Shown here: piece by piece, positions 8,120 to 16,681 of the stretch
Numbering within the stretch: position 1 is the stretch's first letter
Layout: every line of letters starts with the position of its first letter
Position numbers and translations under genes: made by a program
Assembly: GCA_022866015.1 (NCBI GenBank)
Contig: JALHTX010000247.1
Span: 1-19,260 of the forward strand
Length of the DNA stretch: 19,260 bases
Direction: 5' to 3'
Source: Thermoplasmatota archaeon
GTDB lineage: Archaea; Thermoplasmatota; E2; DHVEG-1
Notes under the pieces: generated by a model
The model's input: only the letters and a program-made list of their open reading frames with translations
Database searches by the model: none
Told to the model about the DNA's origin: nothing

Positions 8120-9970
8120 AACAAATTTATTTTCAAAATCAGGTTTTTTATTTTCTATATCTTCAACACATGCTCTGAGTATTTCTGCAACACTCCACGC
8201 TTGAGATATACAGCCTTGTGGAGCATAAACTGGTTCTGCATCAAATATCTCATATATGCTTCCATCCCAGTTATCACCAAAAACATCAAACATTGGTTTT
8301 ATGAATTTTTTATAAGCATAATCTCGACTTTTTTCATCGCTATTAAGTTTAACATAAGATTTAATAAAAGAGCCCATGAGCCATGGCCATACTATACCAT
8401 TATGATAGGCTTCATCTTTGTTATAGTGACCAAATAAATAACCTTTATACCTACTATCATCTTTAGATAATGTTCTAGGACCAAAAACTGTCAAAAGTTT
8501 TTCTTGATATGTATCAACTATTTTTTCTTGTATGTTTTTATTAATCATGCTAAAATCAAGTGCTGAAAGAAAAACTATATTAGGTCGGATAGATGCATCT
8601 TTTGTATCTAATACATCATAAAGCCTATCAAATTGATTATTAAAACTTTGTTTAACTTTATCTGCAAGATCAATATAAGAATTTTTTTTATCTAGAACCT
8701 CCGTTAAATTATTCATTATCATTAAAGCATTGTACCACAAAGCTTGTATTTCAACAGCTTTTCTACATCGTGGTGTAGGATGATAATCCCCTATTTTTAC
8801 ATCCATCCAGGTAAGACCAGGGTCATGGCTTATAAGATAATCTTTATCCATGAAAATATTGTAATCTGTTCCATTTTTGTAGCCCTGTATAATACTTTCC
8901 ATTGTTTCCCAAATATCTTTAAGAAAATCAATGTCATTTGTATATTTCATATATTGATAAACACGATCTATAAACCATAAAGATGCATCAACCGTGTTAT
9001 ATGAAGGTTTTGAATCTCTATCATCAAAAACATTTGGTATAAGACCATTTTTACAAAAACTTGCAAATGTAGAAAGTATCTGTTTTGCATCATCAAAACG
9101 ATGTGGTACAAGAGTTAAACCAGGAAGTGCAATCAAAGTATCTCTCCCCCAATCCGCAAACCAAGGGTAACCTGCAATTACTGATTTACCGTTTCCTTTT
9201 TTAACAATAAAATTATCAGATGAAAGAACTAGTTTTTCAAATTTTTCAGAAAGATTAGATTCCTTGATTATTTTTTCCTTTCTTTGTTTTTCTTCTGAAA
9301 AAACATCAGATGGATTAATATTTATATCATCTACAATTGTTAAAACCAAATAATAAACAGTAGGTTTTTTTATTAGTTTATAAAAATAGCCGGTATGCAC
9401 TGCATTATCTATCCATGAATCACGGCGTTTTCTATCTTTCTCGTAATACATTGTTTCCCAATAGTTTTTCTGGGTATAAGCACAGTCTTTAAGAACTATC
9501 TTAAGAGTTTTATCAATATTTTCTGGTTTAATAAAAAGAGTGCTATCTTCTATATTTTGTTGAAAAGATAGGTATCTATGAATATTAAGATAATAAAAAT
9601 GTCTTGAGTGAATAATAGGACCATGAATCATAGTCAAAGGTTTTTTGTTCTTAATATCATATTTGATAATCGTTGTATTTTTACCGTGCTGCATCAAAAT
9701 AGTTTTTTTAATTTTAATATCATCTGACTCATAGGTAAAATTAGGGAAATAATCAAAACTATAACTTTTTTTATAATTTTCAAGTAAATGTGTTTCATTA
9801 TTAATTTGTATTTTATCAATTATATTTGATACAAAAACCCATCTTTCTGTAGGAGGATTAAGACTTGTAATTAAAAGCCCGTGAAACTTACTAGTATTTG
9901 TATTTTTAGAGGTAAGTGATGCGTATCCCCCAAGTCCATTTGTAACAAGCCATTCTCTCATAAAATTCAT
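8099..9970 (-). CDS. Glycogen debranching enzyme (amylo-alpha-1,6-glucosidase, GH133-type)
   Basis: This 623-residue protein has the archaeal/bacterial GDE architecture. The N-terminal beta-sandwich domain begins EWLVTNGLGGYASLT with KFHGLLI (28-34). A C-terminal (alpha/alpha)6 barrel follows, with GYPWFADWGRDTLIALPGL (267-285), GLTWMD (385-390), RKAVEIQALWYNAL (403-416) and HNGIVWPWLMG. These are the conserved GDE_C blocks, and acidic residues in them, such as the Asp of TWMD, are the expected catalytic ones. It hydrolyses alpha-1,6 branch points left after phosphorolysis. It is the last gene of the minus-strand operon, starting four bases after the preceding glycosyltransferase stop, and its 3' end overlaps the convergent phosphorylase. 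ATG 9961 (MREWLV) is an alternative start three codons in. The exact transferase/glucosidase balance cannot be read from the sequence. Confidence 0.9.
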   Translation of the reverse strand: MNFMREWLVTNGLGGYASLTSKNTNTSKFHGLLITSLNPPTERWVFVSNIIDKIQINNETHLLENYKKSYSFDYFPNFTYESDDIKIKKTILMQHGKNTTIIKYDIKNKKPLTMIHGPIIHSRHFYYLNIHRYLSFQQNIEDSTLFIKPENIDKTLKIVLKDCAYTQKNYWETMYYEKDRKRRDSWIDNAVHTGYFYKLIKKPTVYYLVLTIVDDININPSDVFSEEKQRKEKIIKESNLSEKFEKLVLSSDNFIVKKGNGKSVIAGYPWFADWGRDTLIALPGLTLVPHRFDDAKQILSTFASFCKNGLIPNVFDDRDSKPSYNTVDASLWFIDRVYQYMKYTNDIDFLKDIWETMESIIQGYKNGTDYNIFMDKDYLISHDPGLTWMDVKIGDYHPTPRCRKAVEIQALWYNALMIMNNLTEVLDKKNSYIDLADKVKQSFNNQFDRLYDVLDTKDASIRPNIVFLSALDFSMINKNIQEKIVDTYQEKLLTVFGPRTLSKDDSRYKGYLFGHYNKDEAYHNGIVWPWLMGSFIKSYVKLNSDEKSRDYAYKKFIKPMFDVFGDNWDGSIYEIFDAEPVYAPQGCISQAWSVAEILRACVEDIENKKPDFENKFVLNKISI

Positions 9971-9974
9971 CTTC

Positions 9975-11219
9975 TTATTTTATGAATTCTTGATAAATAT
10001 TTAATATTCTTTGTGCAACTTTCTCCCAGGTAAACATTTCAAGTACTCTTTTTCTTGCATTTTGTCCCATCAATTCTGCTCTTTTTTGATCCTGCAGAAC
10101 TTGTTTTATACCCCACGCAATATCTTGTGGATCATACGGATTTATATGATAACCATTTTGTTTTTCACCAGTTGGTAGTATCTGTTCTCTTAAACCATTT
10201 GTTCCACGTGCACCAACAACTGTTGGTTTTCCCATACTCATTGATTCTGTGCAAACTATACCAAATGGTTCATAAATAGAGGGTAGAACTACACAATTTG
10301 ATGCTGCATAATGTTTTATTCTCTCAGGTTCACTTATAAATTCTGTTCTAAAAATTACTTTATCTTGAATTCCAAGGTTTCTTGCAGTATCTTTTAAATT
10401 CCATTCCATGTCACCAATTCCAAGAATCAATAGTTTAGTATTTGGAAAATCATTTAGAACACTAGGCATTGCTTTAACAAGTTTGTCTACACCTTTCACA
10501 GTTACGAGACGTCCTATGAAAAAAATCATATTTTCATTGTCGTTTATGCCGTAGCTTCGTCTGAGTTTAAGTCGTTCTTCCTGTGAGACTTTTAAAGGGT
10601 CATATTTATTTGGGTTAACACCATTCCAGCAAACACGTATTTTATCTGGCGGAAAGCCTAGTTTTTCTAGCTCATCTTTCATAGCAAAAGAAACAGTGAT
10701 AACACAATCTGCGACTTGCCCTCCTTCATATTCTATATCTTTTATAGTATGACTACCACGACCTACAGAACGTCCTACTTCAGTGGAGTGAACATGAAAC
10801 ATAAGTGGAAGTTTTAGTTCTTTTTTAGCAATTATACCACCCATTATTCCTAGCCAATCATGCGCGTCAATTATATCAAAATTTTTTTCTTCTGTTCTAA
10901 CTAGCAAGTTTACCATTTGTGATGCAGACATAATATTATAGCTTATAACATCTGCAAAAAACTTGAAGTTTGGTCCCCACGATTTAAGTTCATAAGTTGT
11001 AAAAAGCCTGAAAGTGTCTGTTAAATCAAGTGTTTTAGGTCTATATACATCAACACCATTAATATTCTCATAAGTGGTAAGAGCATTATTTTCATTTAAA
11101 GAAAAAACTGTAACGTTATGACCTAAAGATGCTTGTTTTTGTGTAATTTCTGTGGCAAAGGTTCCAAGCCCACCAAATATAACTGGTGGATACTCCCAAG
11201 TGAAATGAGCAATTTTCAA
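9975..11219 (-). CDS. GT-B glycosyltransferase, probable glycogen synthase-like
   Basis: This retaining GT-B enzyme of 414 residues has the N-terminal donor/acceptor motif HFTWEYPPVIFGGLGTF, corresponding to the KxGGLG loop of glycogen synthases. It also has IIDAHDWLG (116-124), FHVHSTEVGR (141-150), FIGRLVTVKG (234-243) and the E-x7-E pair E317/E325 in YEPFGIVCTE. Sequence style is GT4/GT5. In this context it most probably adds glucose to an alpha-glucan, from UDP- or ADP-glucose, but the donor cannot be decided here. The start is TTG, unusual in this window, supported by a strong GAGGAG at 11229-11234 nine bases upstream. A 57-base gap separates it from the GH57 gene, and the debranching gene starts four bases downstream. 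It is related to, but clearly distinct from, the first glycosyltransferase of the operon. Confidence 0.85.
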   Translation of the reverse strand: MKIAHFTWEYPPVIFGGLGTFATEITQKQASLGHNVTVFSLNENNALTTYENINGVDVYRPKTLDLTDTFRLFTTYELKSWGPNFKFFADVISYNIMSASQMVNLLVRTEEKNFDIIDAHDWLGIMGGIIAKKELKLPLMFHVHSTEVGRSVGRGSHTIKDIEYEGGQVADCVITVSFAMKDELEKLGFPPDKIRVCWNGVNPNKYDPLKVSQEERLKLRRSYGINDNENMIFFIGRLVTVKGVDKLVKAMPSVLNDFPNTKLLILGIGDMEWNLKDTARNLGIQDKVIFRTEFISEPERIKHYAASNCVVLPSIYEPFGIVCTESMSMGKPTVVGARGTNGLREQILPTGEKQNGYHINPYDPQDIAWGIKQVLQDQKRAELMGQNARKRVLEMFTWEKVAQRILNIYQEFIK

Positions 11220-11276
11220 ATAGACTCTCTCCTCAAATAATATTAAATATTATACCTATTTAAAAACTTATATAAT

Positions 11277-12464
11277 TTAAAAAGTTTGTATTTTTTGTTT
11301 TAAATCTTGTAATATATTCATATAATTAATAAATCCATCATAAGGTCCATCATAAGGGCTAAAATATGCATGAACATCTCCATCGGCAAGGCCTTTTGTA
11401 GAACAATAATACAAATGATCACTTGTCTGAAGCTTACGCCAAGTTGCAAGCAATTCCGTATCTTTCTTTTCTTTGATTTTACGGCCTATGTCTTTAAGTT
11501 CATTAAAACATGCAAGTTGCATATCATTTCCAAGCCAAGTAGACACATCACGATCTTCATCTGCCCAAGATATAGCCCAAGGAACATCAATTTCACCTAC
11601 AGCATCATATTTCTCTACTGCAGTAGATGCTGTTACAAAATCCATATGGTCATGTTTTAATACTTCACCAGGAAGATGCCTAAGAAAATCGAATATACCT
11701 GTCTCAGTCCATTGATGCTCACCAAAAGTCTCATAATCCATAAATAAATTGATTATATCACCTTGGATTTGAGACATCCAATTAGCGTATTTATCTGCGG
11801 TAAGCGGCCAGCCTTTCCACATTTGCGCAGAAAATCTAAAACCTACATCATCACTAAGATTATAGTTTCTGAGTAAAACCTTTATATCTGCATTTGTTGG
11901 TTTATATAAAAAATTTGGACTACGCCATCCAAGTATTTTTTCTGTTCCCTCTGTAAGTATACCTTTATATCCCATATCTGCAACTTTTTTTGCAATACGA
12001 TTATCATAAATTGCTTCAGTATTTCTAAAAACTCGAGGTTTATAATTAAAAATATTTTTTATCATTTGACGATGTATTTTAACCTGGTCTTCAAACTCAT
12101 CCATTTCATCATACAAGCTAGAGAGTGAGTGATAATAAGTCTCCTCCATCATGTCCACTGAACCAGTTCTAAACAGTTTTTTAAAACTATCGAGAACTTC
12201 GGGCATAAACTCCTGACAGTATTCTACAAAAGTTCCAGTTAAACTAAAAGAAACTCTAAAATTTCCATCATGTTTTCTTATAAGTTCAAGTAAAAGATTG
12301 TTAGTGGGTATATAACATTTTTTTGCTACCTTTGTGAAAATCTGCTCATTTAATTTTCTATTAAAATACTCAGAATGACTATCTTCTTTACCTATATTAA
12401 AGACTGAGAACTTGTTAAGTCTCATTGGTTGATGTACTTCAAAATACATACAGACAGATGTCAT
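11277..12464 (-). CDS. GH57 family alpha-amylase / glucan-acting enzyme
   Basis: This 395-residue protein has the ordered GH57 motifs: FEVHQP (8-13), a second block around GSVDMMEETYYHS (101-113), FRNTEAIY with the predicted nucleophile Glu150, and LFMDYETFGEHQW with the predicted acid/base Asp243. A fifth block lies around VPWAISWADE. The DYETFGEHQW form resembles archaeal alpha-amylases of the MJ1611 type. No signal peptide is present, so it should act on cytoplasmic glucan, as hydrolase or as 4-alpha-glucanotransferase. Branching activity is also known in GH57, but that subfamily is usually longer. It starts two bases after the upstream glycosyltransferase stop, with GGGAG within that gene's end as SD, so the two genes are translationally coupled. 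Confidence 0.9.
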   Translation of the reverse strand: MTSVCMYFEVHQPMRLNKFSVFNIGKEDSHSEYFNRKLNEQIFTKVAKKCYIPTNNLLLELIRKHDGNFRVSFSLTGTFVEYCQEFMPEVLDSFKKLFRTGSVDMMEETYYHSLSSLYDEMDEFEDQVKIHRQMIKNIFNYKPRVFRNTEAIYDNRIAKKVADMGYKGILTEGTEKILGWRSPNFLYKPTNADIKVLLRNYNLSDDVGFRFSAQMWKGWPLTADKYANWMSQIQGDIINLFMDYETFGEHQWTETGIFDFLRHLPGEVLKHDHMDFVTASTAVEKYDAVGEIDVPWAISWADEDRDVSTWLGNDMQLACFNELKDIGRKIKEKKDTELLATWRKLQTSDHLYYCSTKGLADGDVHAYFSPYDGPYDGFINYMNILQDLKQKIQTF

Positions 12465-12466
12465 CG

Positions 12467-13597
12467 CTAAGTTACTCCCTTATAGATGTCGATGGTTTTA
12501 TCTGCAACACTATCCCAAGTAAATAAATCTATCTCACGTTTTCCTTCATCTGCAAGTGTTTTATGTAAGGGATTATATCTAAGTAGGGATACAATTTTAT
12601 TTGCCATTTCATCAGTATCCCAAAAATCTACACGTAGGCAATTTTTAAAAGCCTCTGAAAAACCAGCAGTCTTAGAAGCAATTGTGGGAGTTCCAGCCGA
12701 AATTGCCTCTAAAGCAGTAATACCAAATGGTTCACTAACAGAAGGCATAACATAAACACTAGAAATACTATAGATATGTTTAACTTCTTCTTCAGTAAGT
12801 CTTCCAGTAAAAATTGTTCTATCAGAAATACCAAGATCAATTGCTTGATTAATAAGCCGAGGTAACATATCTCCTGCTCCTGCAACAACAAATTTTGCAT
12901 CAGGTTCGAAATCTTTTACTTTTTGAGCAGCACGCAGGAAAAACTCAGCACCCTTTTGAATAGTAAGACGACCTAAAAACAAAACAATTTCTTTTTTACT
13001 ACCTTCGGCAATAGGATATACAGCATTATTCACAACAAGTATTTTATTAGGATCAATACCATATTTTTCGACAATTACCTTTTTGGTAAAATTACTAACA
13101 GCAATAACACGATCAGCTTTTTGCATACCCTCCTTTTCAATATCTATAAACCATTGATTTGGATAAAGCCAGCCAGCACGATCATATTCAGTGGAATGAA
13201 TAGTTAAAACTAGAGGTATACCTAATTTCTCTTTAAGAGAGATACCTGCTTTAATAGTAAGCCAATCATGACAGTGAATTGCATCATATTTACCATATTT
13301 GTTGATATTTTTCTCAATCTTTGAAACAACAAGACTGTTATAATAATAAACAGCTTCGTAAAAATTACCAACAATTTCTTTAGAATCAGGCCTATCATAG
13401 GGGAAAATCTCTGTTTCACCAACCTCAATAATTTTAAGATTAGATTTATCATTATTACTAGAATGTTTAGTTTTAGGCATGTAAAAATCAACATGCACAT
13501 TTTTATCAGAAAGACTACGGGTAAGTCCATAGCAATGAGTGGCAAGACCACCTGCTTTAAACGGTGGATATTCCCAGCCAATCATCGCTATTTTCAT
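12467..13597 (-). CDS. GT4-type glycosyltransferase, first gene of the glycogen operon
   Basis: This GT-B fold enzyme of 376 residues has MIGWEYPPFKAGGLATH (5-21, with the KxGG sugar-nucleotide loop), IHCHDWLTIKAG (107-118), TIHSTEYDR (132-140), FLGRLTIQKGAEF (207-219) and the E-x7-E pair E289/E297 in SEPFGITALE. It shares its overall plan with the second glycosyltransferase of the operon. One may be the chain-elongating glycogen synthase and the other a paralog with a different donor or acceptor (for example a priming or branching-related role), but the sequence does not say which. It heads the minus-strand operon. The leader contains GAAGGTAT before ATG, and a box A lies about 40 bases upstream. 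No signal peptide or membrane segment is visible. Confidence 0.85.
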   Translation of the reverse strand: MKIAMIGWEYPPFKAGGLATHCYGLTRSLSDKNVHVDFYMPKTKHSSNNDKSNLKIIEVGETEIFPYDRPDSKEIVGNFYEAVYYYNSLVVSKIEKNINKYGKYDAIHCHDWLTIKAGISLKEKLGIPLVLTIHSTEYDRAGWLYPNQWFIDIEKEGMQKADRVIAVSNFTKKVIVEKYGIDPNKILVVNNAVYPIAEGSKKEIVLFLGRLTIQKGAEFFLRAAQKVKDFEPDAKFVVAGAGDMLPRLINQAIDLGISDRTIFTGRLTEEEVKHIYSISSVYVMPSVSEPFGITALEAISAGTPTIASKTAGFSEAFKNCLRVDFWDTDEMANKIVSLLRYNPLHKTLADEGKREIDLFTWDSVADKTIDIYKGVT

Positions 13598-13634
13598 CTT
13601 GTATACCTTCTTCTAAATAAATCTTTATAGTATT

Positions 13635-13645
13635 GTATATTTATT
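13635..13645 (-). promoter_or_regulatory. Box A for the glycogen operon
   Basis: The minus strand reads AATAAATATAC. Transcription would begin near 13614, giving a leader of about 17 bases before ATG 13597 that contains the SD-like GAAGGTAT. The rest of the 13598-13729 interval shows no gene. Confidence 0.45.
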
Positions 13646-13729
13646 GAATGGTTTCAAATTATTTCTCCTTCCACTTTTCTCAAACCTATATATATTTCTT
13701 CTTAGGTCTTTCTCCCCAATATATAAGTA

Positions 13730-14122
13730 TTATTTAAGCTTAAACCTATTCTTTTCATCAACAATTATTTTATCCTCACGTGCAAGCCAACCAAGAGCAC
13801 TATGGACCTGTGTATCATCAAGGTCAGATAGCGTCTTAATTGAGTCGATATCAACATCTTCCCAAATATCTAATATCTTCCAAACTCTTCCGGCATGAGT
13901 ACCAATCTCATGACCAATATTAGTATTATCAAGTTTGAAACTATCATCATCCTGTCTTGAAACTTTATTTTCGCGGGCAAGCCACCCCACAGCTGAAAAA
14001 AAATCTTTTTCACTAAGTTTAGTTACTTCTAGAATATCATCCTTTTTTAAGGATCCATTCTTATTTAAAATAGTCCAAAGTTTACCTGCATTCTCTCCAA
14101 GTTTAGTTGTAATTTCGCTCAT
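13730..14122 (-). CDS. Duplicated winged-helix protein (DUF2582/PF10771-like)
   Basis: This protein of about 130 residues is made of two copies of one small winged-helix unit. Copy 1 has GENAGKLWTIL and ending AVGWLARENKV, copy 2 has GTHAGRVWKIL and ending ALGWLAREDKI. The AxGWLARExK signature is what I associate with the winged-helix family PF10771. The protein is cytoplasmic and acidic, with no other domain. ATG 14122 (MSEITTKLG) is preferred over ATG 14128, because GAGGCGG at 14129-14135 then has normal SD spacing, whereas the upstream ATG sits almost inside it. A minus-strand box A, CTTATAATATA, lies near 14163-14173. It is divergent from the secreted thioredoxin-fold gene. The 154-base interval between them carries a palindrome that may be its operator, but DNA binding is inferred only. 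Confidence 0.8.
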   Translation of the reverse strand: MSEITTKLGENAGKLWTILNKNGSLKKDDILEVTKLSEKDFFSAVGWLARENKVSRQDDDSFKLDNTNIGHEIGTHAGRVWKILDIWEDVDIDSIKTLSDLDDTQVHSALGWLAREDKIIVDEKNRFKLK

Positions 14123-14203
14123 AAGCATCCGCCTCTAGTTTTAATAATGGTGTATAAAATAATATATTATAAGATTATCTAAAAAAATGAATAAAAAAAT
14201 GAA

Positions 14204-14213
14204 TAAATATAAG
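14204..14213 (+). promoter_or_regulatory. Box A for the thioredoxin-fold gene
   Basis: TAAATATAAG, centred at about 14208, places the transcription start near 14234, at the right edge of the palindrome at 14221-14236. The SD TTGGAG lies shortly before ATG 14277. Confidence 0.4.
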
Positions 14214-14220
14214 AAAATTA

Positions 14221-14236
14221 ATTAACATCCGTTAAC
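14221..14236 (+). promoter_or_regulatory. Palindromic operator-like site, copy 1
   Basis: ATTAACATCCGTTAAC is an inverted repeat, TTAAC-N4-GTTAA. It ends exactly 40 bases before the ATG of the secreted thioredoxin-fold gene and overlaps its predicted transcription start. A 14-of-16 match in the same orientation relative to its gene, and at the same 40-base distance, lies upstream of the Cys-rich gene (18903-18918). Binding by a repressor is inferred. Confidence 0.5.
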
Positions 14237-14276
14237 TATTAATATTGGTTATTTTATTTATATTATTGGAGAAAAT

Positions 14277-15137
14277 ATGAAGAAATATATTACTTTAGGA
14301 TTAATAATGATGCTAGTAATTGTCTCATCAGTTAACGCAATATCAAGCTTCAATAATAAAGAATTATATGAAATAAAGAACTATGAACAAAAAAGTTCTA
14401 CCTTTACTAACACAGTTTTTGCAGAAGAAACTACTGCGACTTGGTGCCTTAATTGTCCAATGGCTGCTGAAGCATTATATAATATTTATGAAAGTGGTAA
14501 TTATTCTTTTTACTATGTTGCCCTTGTAGATGATATGAATACTCTTGCTAAAAAACGTAACTGCGAATATAGTTTTGGAATAATCAATGTTTATTCTTTC
14601 CCAACAGTGTATTTAGATGGTGGATTTAATCACATAATCGGTAGGGGAAATAATGTTGAAGAAACTGAATCTGAATATCGTGCTCTAATTGAAGAAGCTA
14701 CGCAAAGAACTCCTAGTAAAACAATAACAATGGAATCATCTGTAAATTGGGATGATAATGCTAAACTTACGTGTACAGTTACAATAACAAATCAAGGTAA
14801 TTCTCTTTATTTAGGAAAAATCCGTTCATATGTAACAGAAATTGAATCACGCTGGATTGATTACTCTGGAAATCCTTATCATTTTGGATTCCTTGATTAT
14901 GCACTAAATAAATTTATTATTTTAAATCCTGGAGAATCTAAAACATTAACAGGTATATTTGATGGTACCTCTGATCATGGTGGTCAAACTTATTCAGATA
15001 TTACCCCTGATAACATAATGGTTATATCTGCAATTTCTAATTGTGTACCTCATTATCGACTTGGATATCAAGGTAAATACACACAACGTTATTTTGCTTT
15101 TTATGTTGATCAAACTACAGCAGCAACTCCGATTTAA
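14277..15137 (+). CDS. Secreted thioredoxin-fold protein with CxxC and Ig-like C-terminal domain
   Basis: This 286-residue protein starts with a clear signal peptide (MKKYITLGLIMMLVIVSSVNA). A thioredoxin-like domain follows, with VFAEETTATWCLNCPMAAEAL giving the redox motif C57-L-N-C60, and the cis-Pro loop SFPTVYLDGG. Residues from about 145 onwards form a beta-rich domain with TVTITNQGNSLYLGKI and LNPGESKTLTGIF, typical of Ig/CARDB-like surface modules. The arrangement resembles Omp28-type extracellular proteins. It should act outside the membrane as a thiol-disulfide protein, donor or acceptor not known. No cysteine-free degradation is seen in the active site. It is divergent from the duplicated winged-helix gene, and its promoter carries the palindrome shared with the Cys-rich gene. 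Confidence 0.82.
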   Translation: MKKYITLGLIMMLVIVSSVNAISSFNNKELYEIKNYEQKSSTFTNTVFAEETTATWCLNCPMAAEALYNIYESGNYSFYYVALVDDMNTLAKKRNCEYSFGIINVYSFPTVYLDGGFNHIIGRGNNVEETESEYRALIEEATQRTPSKTITMESSVNWDDNAKLTCTVTITNQGNSLYLGKIRSYVTEIESRWIDYSGNPYHFGFLDYALNKFIILNPGESKTLTGIFDGTSDHGGQTYSDITPDNIMVISAISNCVPHYRLGYQGKYTQRYFAFYVDQTTAATPI

Positions 15138-15357
15138 AAACATAGATACCAGCTATATTCAAAATATTTAAGCGAGATAAAATATTATAACTATAAAACA
15201 TAAATACATTGCAAATGTTAAGAGTATTTGATAACATTTATAGTAGGAAATATGGTGAAGTAACTTTTAGAGAATATCCCTAAAAATTTTATATGAAATG
15301 AAAAAATATTTAGTTATGATAGCAGTATTTAGAACAAGAGCAATAGTTTTTCTATAA
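15138..15357 (+). other. Intergenic, no gene seen
   Basis: This AT-rich spacer holds only short frames (the longest plus-strand ATG frame near 15216 ends after 22 codons). A TATA-like TATAAAT at 15353 overlaps the first possible ATG of the hydrolase gene and argues for the later ATG at 15376. Confidence 0.5.
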
Positions 15358-16478
15358 ATGTGCTATATCGAAACTATGAGGAAAAAGTTGATACACCAAG
15401 AGATTGAATCTGCGAGAACCTCTGATGGGTGGAATCTTCGGGTTTTTCATTACCCGCCTGAAAGTGAAGATGTTTCCCGTTTTCCAGTTATTTTATGTCA
15501 TGGTCTTGCTGCGAATAAGAATAGTTGTGATTTTGGTGAACCTGGAACTATGGAATGGGAGAGGTATAGCCTTGCAGCTTTTTTGTCGCAGAAACGATTA
15601 AATGGCAAATCGGTCTTTGACGTCTGGGTACCGGAACTTCGGGGAGGTGGAAAATATTCGTTTAATCCACAAGAGAATCCTGAAAGATACCGTTGGTGCG
15701 TTGATGATTACATCGACAAAGATGTACCTGCAATCGTCAGGTGTGTTCAACAATGGTATGAAGAAAAAAAAATGATGTTCCACCGGTTTTTTGGGTGGGG
15801 AAGAGCATGGGTGGTATGATTGCCTATGGTTATGGTCAAACGAAAGAAGGTCAGAATAATCTTAAGGGTGCTGTCACGATAGGCTCTCCTGTTGTATTTG
15901 GAAAAAGTAGCATTTTCCTTGAGTTTATCACAAGGGTTACTCCTCGTAAATTATCTATCCCGATTCGCATCACAGAGTTCATTGAAAAATCAAGTGAAAT
16001 AGCAAGTCATTTCAAGGGATTGGGAGTAAATAATGAGAATATAGATCCTATTGTGTTAGAAACCTATATGCATATAGGTCTTAATGGTGTTCTTTCATCA
16101 AAGGTTCTTTCTCAGTTTTCGATGTTCTTTAAACATAATACATTTTGTCGTTATCCACGATACCCTTGGATGTATGATGTCTTCGGACATATACCTGGCA
16201 TCAAAAAAATGTTTGCTCCATACAGCTATACAGAGAATATGCATCGATTTACTACTCCGCTACTGGTAATCGCGGGTGGTCAAGATAAGATGGCACCAAA
16301 AACAGATATGCTATATGTAAAGGATCACGTAGGTAGTACAGATATTACTTACTTAGAATTTTCCAAAGAAGCTGGGTATAGTACTGATTATGGACATCTT
16401 GATCTTAATTTAGGGATCCATGCACAGGATGAAGTATATCCAAAGATATATGAGTGGTTGCAATCGCATAATATATAA
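15358..16478 (+). pseudogene. Alpha/beta hydrolase broken by a one-base frameshift
   Basis: Two overlapping frames (15358-15819 and 15795-16478) join into one alpha/beta hydrolase of about 373 residues if one T is added to the T6 run at 15786-15791. The joined segment then reads HRFFWVGKSMGGMIAYGY, restoring the GxSxGG nucleophile elbow. The upstream half has the oxyanion-region motif ILCHGLAANKNS. The downstream half has LLVIAGGQDKMAP (catalytic Asp region) and YGHLDLNLG with the catalytic His. Without repair, the first half lacks the nucleophile and the second lacks the N-terminal strands, so neither is likely to be active alone. ATG 15376 (MRKKLIHQ) may be the real start. Base composition of the first half is visibly less AT-rich than its surroundings. 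Homology to lipase/esterase-type enzymes is clear, but the substrate is not. Confidence 0.8.
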
Positions 16479-16602
16479 TCCTGATAATGGTCGATTCCTT
16501 ATGTAGTTTTTAATACATTAAAATCATTATATTTTTTACATTATAATGAGTCTCAATCCTTATTTTTGAAGAATATTTTACAATTAATTTAGTGTTAAAA
16601 TC

Positions 16603-16632
16603 CTTTTGCAGTTATATTTGCATATGCAAAAG
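16603..16632 (+). promoter_or_regulatory. Nested inverted repeat upstream of the Lrp-type domain gene
   Basis: CTTTTGCA at 16603-16610 is repeated inverted as TGCAAAAG at 16625-16632. Inside it is a perfect 14-base palindrome, TTTGCATATGCAAA, at 16617-16630. It is followed by a box A-like CTAAATATAG at 16641-16650. Position and symmetry suit an operator, perhaps for autoregulation of the Lrp-type protein. It could also form a hairpin behind the hydrolase gene. Confidence 0.4.
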
Positions 16633-16681
16633 CAGAATATCTAAATATAGGGGGAATTTAATTACAGATTTAGTGGGAAGG

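Noticed and set aside
12709..13581. Minus-strand leucine-rich frames inside the first glycosyltransferase gene.
   Set aside because: They are out-of-frame readings of a well-conserved gene, with low-complexity composition and no start signals.
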